Below are positions 5,813-11,594 of a stretch of 11,594 nucleotides of DNA, one piece after another. The stretch covers positions 1 to 11,594 of the forward strand of contig JAZRKE010000066.1 in the NCBI GenBank assembly GCA_045646145.1, in the 5' to 3' direction. This stretch comes from SIG565 sp045646145 (GTDB lineage: Bacteria > Bacillota > Clostridia > Oscillospirales > Acutalibacteraceae). The translations under genes and the position numbers were made by a program. Each line of letters begins with the position of its first letter. The first letter of the stretch is position 1. The notes beneath the pieces are model-generated. The model was given only the letters and a program-made list of their open reading frames with translations. It did not search any database and was not told where the DNA came from.

Positions 5813-7095
5813 TGTTAGATAAAGTGTTGGCGACTATAGAAAAATACGGTATGCTTTCATCCTCTAACAAAATAACGGTAGCGTTATCGGGTGGTGCGGA
5901 TTCCACAACCCTGCTTTATGTACTTTTAAGGCTTAGGGACCGCCTTGGCATAGAAATTAAGGCTGCGCATTTAAATCATCAGTTACGCGGCGAGGAATCC
6001 GAGCGCGATGAGGCGTTTGTAAGGGATTTGTGTAAGCGCTTAAATGTTCCGCTTGTATGCGAAAAGGCGGATATCACTGCAGAAAGCAAGAAGACAGGGG
6101 AAAGCACCGAGCTAAGTGCCAGGCGTGTACGGTATGCCTTTTTCGAGAGGGTAGCAGATGGTGGGCTTATTGCCACCGCCCACACAGCCTCTGATTCTAC
6201 CGAAACCGTTCTTTTAAATTTAACCCGTGGCACCGCTTTAAAGGGACTTACCGGTATACCGGCTGTCAGGGGTGAATTTATCCGTCCGCTACTTATGGTT
6301 ACAAGACAAGAGGTTGAACAGTACTGCAGGGATGAAAACATAGAGTATGTAGATGACAGTACAAATTTCACCGATGATTATACCCGAAATAAAATAAGGC
6401 ATAATGTAATACCTGTTTTAAAGGGCATTAATTCTTCATTGGAGAATACTGTTTCCCGTACTGTAAGATTTTTAAGTGAGGATAATGATTACTTAGAGCA
6501 AAAAGCACTTGCCATTTATAATGATGTAAGGTGTGAGCAAGGCATTAATTGCGAAAGACTGTTGAATACACATCCTGCTTTATCAAAAAGGGTTATAGCC
6601 TTTTTCCTTGCCGATAATGGAATTGAAGCATTTTCGGTGAATATTGAAGGAATTTTGCGCATACTTTCGGGTGGCAAAGCAGTGTTGCCGAATGCTGTGT
6701 GTTTAAGGACAAAAAATGGTATTTTGCAGATTGAAAAAGAAATAAAGTCTGCTCAATTTTCTACAAGTTACCGCGTTATAGATGCGAAAGAATTTCAAAA
6801 AATTAACAATTTGTTATTAAAAAATGCACTTGATTATGATAAGATAGTAGGCGAGTTTTGTATTCGGGCTAAATTAGCGGGAGATAAAATGCGTCTGAGT
6901 GGCAGGGGAGTAACCAAAACGCTCAAAAAACTCTGCACCGAAAATGCTGTGGATTTATCTCTGCGTGAAAATTTACCGGTAATTGCCGATGAAATAGGTG
7001 TTATATGGGCTTATGGCTTTGGTGTAAGTGAGAGGGTACAGGTTGACTCTTCTACTAAAAAAATTCTAATAGTAGAAAGTGAATTAAAAAACTGA
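5812..7095 (+). CDS. tilS: tRNA(Ile)-lysidine synthetase
   Basis: TilS uses ATP to attach lysine to C34 of the CAU-anticodon tRNA-Ile, switching it from AUG to AUA reading; it is essential in most bacteria. The N-type PP-loop SGGADS is at 26-31 and HLNHQLRGEES begins at 53. A C-terminal domain recognisable from its GDK-x-RLSGRG and TLKKL segments is present, so this is the long form of TilS. The start is placed at ATG 5812, overlapping the dnaB stop as TAATG, because the family sequence begins there. An in-frame extension to 5764 would only read dnaB codons in another frame. AGGAT at 5796-5800 may act as a weak ribosome site. The protein is 427 residues. Confidence 0.95.
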   Translation: MLDKVLATIEKYGMLSSSNKITVALSGGADSTTLLYVLLRLRDRLGIEIKAAHLNHQLRGEESERDEAFVRDLCKRLNVPLVCEKADITAESKKTGESTELSARRVRYAFFERVADGGLIATAHTASDSTETVLLNLTRGTALKGLTGIPAVRGEFIRPLLMVTRQEVEQYCRDENIEYVDDSTNFTDDYTRNKIRHNVIPVLKGINSSLENTVSRTVRFLSEDNDYLEQKALAIYNDVRCEQGINCERLLNTHPALSKRVIAFFLADNGIEAFSVNIEGILRILSGGKAVLPNAVCLRTKNGILQIEKEIKSAQFSTSYRVIDAKEFQKINNLLLKNALDYDKIVGEFCIRAKLAGDKMRLSGRGVTKTLKKLCTENAVDLSLRENLPVIADEIGVIWAYGFGVSERVQVDSSTKKILIVESELKN

Positions 7096-7113
7096 TTTTA
7101 GGGGAATTATAAT

Positions 7114-7653
7114 ATGGATAGGGATATTAAAGAAGTATTGCTCACAAAGGAACAAATTGGCGAAATTTGTAAAAGATTAGGCGCCGAAATAACCAGAGAT
7201 TATGAGGGCAAAAAATTATTACTCGTAAGTGTGCTTAAGGGTGCGGTTGTTTTTATGGCTGATATTATGCGTGAGATTAAGTGCCCTTGCATTATTGATT
7301 TTATGGCGGTGTCATCATATCAGAATTCGGTTAAATCCTCAGGTGTTGTTCAGTTCAAAAAGGATTTGGACATAAGTGTTGAGGGCTATGATGTTTTAAT
7401 TATCGAGGATATTCTCGATTCGGGACTATCATTAAAGCATATAACCGAGGTTTTAAAGTGCAGAGGAGCAAATAGCCTTAAAATCTGTGCATTTTTAGAC
7501 AAGCCAGAAAATCGCAAAGCCGATATCACAGCCGATTATGTGGGTGCGGTAGTGCCTAATGAATTTGTTGTGGGATATGGGCTTGACTATGCTGAAAAAT
7601 ATCGCAATCTTTCTTATATCGGAATATTAAAACCGGAGATTTATTCAAAGTAG
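7114..7653 (+). CDS. hpt: Hypoxanthine phosphoribosyltransferase
   Basis: The enzyme salvages hypoxanthine, and usually guanine, by transfer of phosphoribose from PRPP, yielding IMP or GMP. The PRPP-binding loop VLIIEDILDSGLSL occupies 94-107 with the acidic pair E98/D99. VSVLKGAVVFMADI (38-51) is the N-terminal PRPP-pyrophosphate loop, and SSYQNS (67-72) is the flexible loop over the active site. Length is 179 residues, normal for bacterial Hpt. AGGGGAA (7100-7106) is 7 bases before the ATG. Placement between tilS and ftsH is the order long known from Bacillota. Confidence 0.95.
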   Translation: MDRDIKEVLLTKEQIGEICKRLGAEITRDYEGKKLLLVSVLKGAVVFMADIMREIKCPCIIDFMAVSSYQNSVKSSGVVQFKKDLDISVEGYDVLIIEDILDSGLSLKHITEVLKCRGANSLKICAFLDKPENRKADITADYVGAVVPNEFVVGYGLDYAEKYRNLSYIGILKPEIYSK

Positions 7654-7673
7654 AAACCGAAAGGAATTATTTT

Positions 7674-9521
7674 ATGAAAAACAACCTGAAAAATATATTG
7701 CTGTTTATCGGCATACCACTCGTAATAATAGCCTCTATTGCTGCGGTTAGTCTTAGCGGTTCAAACCGAGGCAGCACAAAATATTACGAAATTGTTGATA
7801 TGATTGTCAATAATGAAATTTCGGAATACAACTTAAATCTCTATAGTGGAGAACTCATATATGTAAAAAGGGCAGACTCTCAGCGTTATCGTTACACCGT
7901 TGCAAACCCTCAAATGTTCTGTGATGATGTAAAAGAAAAGGTATTACAAATTAACCAGGAAAACCGTGATAGTAATCCCGATATGATGATTAAGGATGAT
8001 TATAAAAGAGGCAGCGGTGCTTCTTGGATAATGGATTTGCTTCCTACTGTTTTAATGTTAGCCTTATCGGTAGGCATCATTATGTATATAATGAAAAAAA
8101 TGAGCGCGACTATGGGGGCTGATAAGACCCTTACTTTTGGAAAGTCTCGGGCAAGACGCGCAAATGATAAGCGCAAAACGACCTTTGCCGATGTTGCAGG
8201 AGCCGATGAAGAAAAGGCTGAGCTTGAGGAAATTGTTGAGTTTCTTAAAGACCCTGCTAAATTTAATGAGTTGGGTGCCAGAATTCCTAAGGGAGTGCTT
8301 TTAGTGGGTCCTCCCGGAACGGGTAAAACATTATTGGCACGTGCCGTAGCGGGTGAGGCAGGGGTACCCTTCTTCAGCATTTCGGGCTCAGACTTTGTTG
8401 AAATGTTCGTAGGTGTGGGAGCTTCGCGTGTGCGCGATTTATTTGAGGAGGCTAAGAAAAATCAACCGGCTATCGTGTTTATCGATGAAATTGATGCAGT
8501 AGGTCGCCAACGTGGCGCCGGTCTTGGCGGCGGACACGATGAAAGGGAGCAGACCCTTAACCAGTTGCTCGTTGAAATGGACGGTTTCGGAGCTAATGAG
8601 GGAGTTATTATTATAGCGGCAACTAACCGTCCCGATATTCTCGACCGAGCTTTACTGCGTCCTGGCCGTTTTGATAGACAGATAACGGTTAATTATCCCG
8701 ATGTTAAGGGCAGAGAGGAAATTTTAAAGGTTCATTCTCGTTCGAAGCCTTTAGGTCCTGATGTATCACTTGAAACCATTGCAAAATCCACCGCAGGCTT
8801 TACAGGAGCCGACCTTGAAAACCTTTTGAATGAGGCGGCTTTACTGGCGGCAAGAAACGGACTCAAAGCCATTACTCAGCAACAGATTGAGGAGGCAACC
8901 CTTAAAGTGATTGCGGGAACCGAGAAGAAGAGCCGTGTTATGAGTGAAAAAGAAAAGCTTAACACCGCTTATCACGAAGCAGGTCATGCAATTTTAGGTT
9001 ATTTCTTACCTACTCAGGACGATATTCATCATATTACGGTAGTGCCAAGAGGTATGGCGCTCGGTATTACCGTGTCGCTTCCGAAAGAGGATAAATTTAC
9101 TAAATACAAAAAGGAAATGGAAGAAGAAATCGTTATGCTTTTAGGCGGCAGAATAGCCGAAGCCTTAACCGGTGACGATATTTCTACTGGCGCTTCTAAC
9201 GATATCGAAAGGGCAACCAAAATTGCTAAGGATATGGTTGTAAGATACGGTATGAGTGAAGAACTCGGTCCCATACTTTACACTTCAAAGAATGAGGATG
9301 TTTTCTTAGGCCGTGATTATGGTCAGGCCAATAACTGTTCAGCAGAGGTTGCCGCTAAGATTGATGCCGAGATTAAGCGTATTGTAACCTCCTCTTATCA
9401 GCGCGGCGAAGAGATATTAAAAGCGAATATGGATAAGCTTTTAAAGCTCGGACAGGTGCTTGTAGAAAAGGAAAAAGTTGACGGTGCTGAATTCAAGGCA
9501 TTAATGGAAGAAAATGCTTAA
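7674..9521 (+). CDS. ftsH: ATP-dependent zinc metalloprotease FtsH
   Basis: FtsH is a membrane-anchored hexameric AAA+ protease that degrades misfolded membrane proteins and regulators. The first transmembrane helix spans about 7-27 and the second about 118-140, with an external loop of about 90 residues between them. The AAA domain has Walker A GPPGTGKT (212-219), Walker B FIDEID with D271/E272, and the arginine-finger segment LLRPGRFDR. The zinc protease motif HEAGH is at 434-438. The protein is 615 residues and complete. AAAGGAA lies about 8 bases before the ATG, and hpt ends 20 bases upstream. It is the last gene of the operon; no clear terminator hairpin follows, and the GH3 promoter begins 6 bases after the stop. 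Confidence 0.97.
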   Translation: MKNNLKNILLFIGIPLVIIASIAAVSLSGSNRGSTKYYEIVDMIVNNEISEYNLNLYSGELIYVKRADSQRYRYTVANPQMFCDDVKEKVLQINQENRDSNPDMMIKDDYKRGSGASWIMDLLPTVLMLALSVGIIMYIMKKMSATMGADKTLTFGKSRARRANDKRKTTFADVAGADEEKAELEEIVEFLKDPAKFNELGARIPKGVLLVGPPGTGKTLLARAVAGEAGVPFFSISGSDFVEMFVGVGASRVRDLFEEAKKNQPAIVFIDEIDAVGRQRGAGLGGGHDEREQTLNQLLVEMDGFGANEGVIIIAATNRPDILDRALLRPGRFDRQITVNYPDVKGREEILKVHSRSKPLGPDVSLETIAKSTAGFTGADLENLLNEAALLAARNGLKAITQQQIEEATLKVIAGTEKKSRVMSEKEKLNTAYHEAGHAILGYFLPTQDDIHHITVVPRGMALGITVSLPKEDKFTKYKKEMEEEIVMLLGGRIAEALTGDDISTGASNDIERATKIAKDMVVRYGMSEELGPILYTSKNEDVFLGRDYGQANNCSAEVAAKIDAEIKRIVTSSYQRGEEILKANMDKLLKLGQVLVEKEKVDGAEFKALMEENA

Positions 9522-9527
9522 AAAATC

Positions 9528-9556
9528 TTGACTTTTAAATTTTAATATGTAATAAT
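9528..9556 (+). promoter_or_regulatory. Extended -10 promoter for the GH3 gene
   Basis: TTGACT (9528-9533), a 17-base spacer and AATAAT (9551-9556), with TG at 9548-9549, form an extended -10 sigma-A promoter. Transcription would start near 9562. It begins six bases after the ftsH stop, so the GH3 gene can be expressed apart from the operon, although read-through from ftsH is also possible. Confidence 0.7.
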
Positions 9557-9588
9557 GAAAGCGAATTATGAAAAGCATCATAATCCGC
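9555..9588 (+). promoter_or_regulatory. Dyad at the GH3 transcription start, overlapping a cre-like half-site
   Basis: GCGAATTATG (9561-9570) and CATAATCCGC (9579-9588) are inverted repeats with 9 of 10 positions matching around an 8-base centre. The left arm sits at the predicted +1, a usual place for a repressor operator. Overlapping it, ATGAAAGCGAATT (9555-9567) matches the left and central part of the CcpA cre consensus WTGNNARCGNWWWCAW, but the right end does not match. A leader mRNA hairpin is the alternative reading. The regulator is unknown. Confidence 0.5.
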
Positions 9589-9617
9589 TAATTTTCACAT
9601 AAATGAGGGAAGCAACA

Positions 9618-11261
9618 ATGAAAAAACCATTGCTCAGCGAACTGACTCTTCGCGAAAAAATCGGTCAGACAGCAGTTTTCCGTTCTGACACCTATCAATC
9701 GTTTTATGCAAAGGATCGAGAGTATTTTAACCTTATCGGCGGTGTGTGGATTTGGGGCGCACTTGATATGTCCTTAATAAATATGGGAAATGTTACCACT
9801 AATGTTATACTCCATTCTGAATCTACACTTGAGTTTATGCAGAATGTAACCAAGGACCAAAAAATCCCTGCGATAGGATGTATGGATAACGGCTCAGGCA
9901 TTAAATGGGCTTTTGATGATTTATCACCTGCTATGGACCTTCCTATGATAGGCGCTACAGGCTCAGCCGAGCTTTCCTATAAAATGGGTGAGTGTAAGGC
10001 AAGAGAACTCAAATGTGCAGGCGCCCGTTGGATGTGGGGACCTGAAGAGGACCTTGCTAATCGCAATTCTTCTATCAGCCTTTACAGAAAGTTTTCAGAT
10101 AATCCTGATGTTGTTATCGAACTTGCTAAGGCTCAGAATAAGGGCATTCAGGCTCACAATGTTGCGGCGACTGCTAAGCATTTCCCCGGTGATGATGAGC
10201 TCGAATACAGAGACCCACACGTTTCCCAGTCTATGATGCGTCTTTCTAAAGAGGATTGGTATAAGCGTCAGGGCAGGGTTTTCCAAGAGGTGTTTGACGA
10301 TGGCGTTATGTCTGTAATGATAGGTCATCAGTGCTTCCCTGCAGTAGATAATACAAAAATTAACGGTACATATTTACCTGCAGTTGTGTCATATAAAGTC
10401 GTTACAGAGCTTCTTAAAGAAGAAATGGGCTTTAAGGGCGTAGTTATTACCGACGGTATTGGTATGGAAGGTTCACTTGCCTTATTTGACGGTGAGATTG
10501 ATAAGCTATGCGTTGAGTCTGTAAAGGCTGGCTGTGATGTTATTTTAGGACCTGGTAAAAACTATATCAACGCTGTTGAAAAGGCTGTACTTGATGGCTA
10601 TATTCCTGAGAGCCGTATTGACGATGCTTGTCAGCGTGTACTTGATATGAAGGAAAAGGTAGGTCTTTTCGAAACACCTGTAGAGCCGGTTGATAAGGCT
10701 GCTGTTGTTGCAGCATCTGCTGAAGTAAATCAGGCTATTATCGATAATGGTATGTCACTCGTTTGTGATAGAAGAAATATGTTACCCTTAACTCCCGAAA
10801 AGGCAGAGCGTGTAACAATCGTTTATGTTGGCGACAGACAGAGTATGTTTGAAGAACTTGACGTTATGGTAGATGAGCTTTATAAACAGGGCGTTAAAAC
10901 CGTAACCAAGAAAATCGGTGTGGGCGACCCACCTGACCCTGAAAATATCAGCGCTAATTCTGATATCATCCTTTATGTAGCCGATGCTAGAGATTGGGGT
11001 ATGGCGGGCTTCCGAGGGGAGACCTTCAAAACCTTCTACCGCACAACAAAGAACGGTATGAAGGGTAGAAGAATCGGTGTAAGCCTTAATTCACCCTTCC
11101 TCTATTTTGATTACTTCGAGGGCTTCGATTGCTTCGCTAATGTTTATAACGAGTATGATATCACTCAGCGTTCATTCATTCAGGCACTCTTCGGTAAAAA
11201 AGAGTTTAAGGGCGGTCATCCGTTCAAGCTCATTCCCGACGGTATGGAAGTTAACTATTAA
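9618..11261 (+). CDS. Glycoside hydrolase family 3 enzyme, cytoplasmic, beta-N-acetylhexosaminidase-like
   Basis: The N-terminal TIM barrel (about 1-335) opens with LTLREKIGQ, a standard GH3 beginning. KHFPG lies at 187-191 and a DPH triplet at 199-201 corresponds to the Asp-His dyad (DSH) of NagZ-type beta-N-acetylglucosaminidases. GVVITDGIG carries the likely nucleophile D279. A C-terminal alpha/beta domain (about 365-547) follows, as in two-domain GH3 proteins. There is no signal peptide, so a cytoplasmic role on imported sugars or muropeptides is likely. The usual substrate loop D-x-EGG is replaced by DNGSGIKW, and HG after KHFPG is replaced by DD, so activity may differ from NagZ. The start is ATG 9618, 547 residues, because GAGGGA (9605-9610) lies 7 bases before it; the in-frame ATG at 9603 overlaps that site. 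It has its own promoter and terminator. Confidence 0.85.
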   Translation: MKKPLLSELTLREKIGQTAVFRSDTYQSFYAKDREYFNLIGGVWIWGALDMSLINMGNVTTNVILHSESTLEFMQNVTKDQKIPAIGCMDNGSGIKWAFDDLSPAMDLPMIGATGSAELSYKMGECKARELKCAGARWMWGPEEDLANRNSSISLYRKFSDNPDVVIELAKAQNKGIQAHNVAATAKHFPGDDELEYRDPHVSQSMMRLSKEDWYKRQGRVFQEVFDDGVMSVMIGHQCFPAVDNTKINGTYLPAVVSYKVVTELLKEEMGFKGVVITDGIGMEGSLALFDGEIDKLCVESVKAGCDVILGPGKNYINAVEKAVLDGYIPESRIDDACQRVLDMKEKVGLFETPVEPVDKAAVVAASAEVNQAIIDNGMSLVCDRRNMLPLTPEKAERVTIVYVGDRQSMFEELDVMVDELYKQGVKTVTKKIGVGDPPDPENISANSDIILYVADARDWGMAGFRGETFKTFYRTTKNGMKGRRIGVSLNSPFLYFDYFEGFDCFANVYNEYDITQRSFIQALFGKKEFKGGHPFKLIPDGMEVNY

Positions 11262-11270
11262 TATTAAAGC

Positions 11271-11300
11271 AAAAAGAGTGGGGAAACCCACTCTTTTTAT
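11271..11300 (+). terminator. Rho-independent terminator of the GH3 gene
   Basis: AAAAAGAGTGGG (11271-11282) pairs perfectly with CCCACTCTTTTT (11287-11298) around a GAAA tetraloop. The lower stem provides the T-tract. It lies 10 bases after the GH3 stop and is symmetrical enough to act in both directions, which would also shield the IS element from read-through. Confidence 0.92.
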
Positions 11301-11311
11301 TGTATAACGAA

Positions 11312-11334
11312 AACCACGCGATAGTCGCGTGGTT
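11312..11334 (+). repeat. Left-end hairpin of the IS200-type element
   Basis: AACCACGCGA (11312-11321) pairs perfectly with TCGCGTGGTT (11325-11334) around a TAG loop, giving a 10-bp stem. In IS200/IS605 elements a subterminal single-strand hairpin near the left end is bound by TnpA for cleavage. Position and shape fit that role. Confidence 0.65.
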
Positions 11335-11362
11335 CTATAGAGGTTAACCGATGAACAAAACA

Positions 11363-11427
11363 AAATCCTCCATTTGTGGTAATATAAAGATGACCTGCCA
11401 GTCATACAAAACACAAATGGAGGATTT
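11363..11427 (+). promoter_or_regulatory. Stem sequestering the tnpA ribosome binding site
   Basis: Positions 11363-11378 are the exact reverse complement of CACAAATGGAGGATTT (11412-11427), a 16-bp stem that buries the Shine-Dalgarno GGAGG (11419-11423) of tnpA. The 33-base loop holds an inner hairpin ATGAC-CTGCCA-GTCAT (11390-11405). In IS200, a 5' leader structure that hides the ribosome site is known to keep transposase expression low; this arrangement implies the same control. Confidence 0.8.
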
Positions 11428-11431
11428 ATAA

Positions 11432-11594
11432 ATGAAAAAAGAACAGATTGACGCAAATAGTTTAGCACACACAAAATGGAATTGCAAGTACCATATAGTT
11501 TTTGCTCCAAAGTACAGACGGAAAGTTTTTTACGAAGATAAACGGTTAGAGATAAGAGAAATATTACGAAAACTTTGCGAATGGAAAGGTGTAG
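11432..11594 (+). CDS. tnpA: IS200/IS605-family transposase TnpA, N-terminal part (3' end outside window)
   Basis: The first 54 codons are open to the end of the window. The segment WNCKYHIVFAPKYRR, followed by EIREILRKLCEWKGV, is the N-terminus of the Y1 (HUH) transposase family, which moves as single-stranded DNA using one catalytic tyrosine. The HUH pair and the tyrosine lie downstream and are not visible. The ATG at 11432 has GGAGG 8 bases upstream, inside the stem described at 11363-11427. Whether a tnpB/IscB partner follows cannot be seen. Confidence 0.92.
   Translation, partial: MKKEQIDANSLAHTKWNCKYHIVFAPKYRRKVFYEDKRLEIREILRKLCEWKGV

Larger units (their letters stand above)
11311..11594 (+). 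mobile_element. IS200/IS605-type insertion sequence, left part only
   Basis: The element is identified by the start of a Y1 transposase gene and by two features expected upstream of it: a subterminal hairpin (11312-11334) and a long stem over the transposase ribosome site (11363-11427). It continues beyond the window. The exact left end is not determined, because this family makes no terminal inverted repeats or target duplications. It should lie between the GH3 terminator T-tract and the first hairpin, roughly 11299-11311. Confidence 0.8.

Noticed and set aside
9603..9617. First ATG of the GH3 frame as the start
   Set aside because: The GAGGGA ribosome site lies just after this ATG and is correctly spaced for the ATG at 9618.
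11172..11510. Minus-strand open frame of 112 residues
   Set aside because: It crosses the GH3 end, its terminator and the IS left end, with no coding character of its own.

Overview
The window looks like a chromosomal segment of an AT-rich Bacillota genome, most likely a Clostridia member of the Oscillospiraceae/Ruminococcaceae type. The basis is the gene order rnj-rplI-dnaB-tilS-hpt-ftsH, strong Shine-Dalgarno sequences, sigma-A-like promoters and hairpin-plus-T-tract terminators. The taxonomic placement is inference; no 16S or other phylogenetic marker was compared.

Left edge (1-566): the last 27 codons of a peptidoglycan-binding-domain protein with its terminator, then a tRNA-Leu(CAA) gene on the minus strand with its own consensus promoter and terminator. 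The tRNA promoter is back to back with a plus-strand promoter for the next gene. Positions 567-1652 encode an APH-fold sugar kinase resembling N-acetylhexosamine 1-kinase.

Intergenic block (1653-2165): about 510 bases without a credible protein gene but dense in structure. It holds a terminator, an 11-bp inverted repeat, an array in which the 9-mer AATATCACT occurs four times separated by small hairpins, a second long terminator-like hairpin, and the rnj promoter. A leader with a perfect 22-bp AT palindrome follows. The array is the least explained structure in the window.

Core operon (2166-9521): RNase J, ribosomal protein bL9, replicative helicase DnaB, tRNA-Ile lysidine synthetase TilS, hypoxanthine phosphoribosyltransferase and the membrane protease FtsH. 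All lie on the plus strand with gaps of 20 nt or less, and dnaB and tilS overlap by one base. No internal terminator or promoter was recognised, so one housekeeping transcript covering RNA decay, translation, replication, tRNA modification, purine salvage and membrane proteolysis is likely.

Right part (9522-11594): a cytoplasmic glycoside hydrolase family 3 enzyme with its own extended -10 promoter, a dyad at the predicted transcription start and a strong terminator. The left end of an IS200/IS605-type element follows, containing a hairpin, a 16-bp stem that hides the transposase ribosome binding site, and the first 54 codons of tnpA. The sugar kinase and the GH3 enzyme may both serve amino-sugar catabolism or recycling, but they are in separate transcription units and the link is inference.

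Nothing here amounts to a clearly new multi-gene system. The best candidates for something undescribed are the AATATCACT hairpin array and the dyad controlling the GH3 gene.
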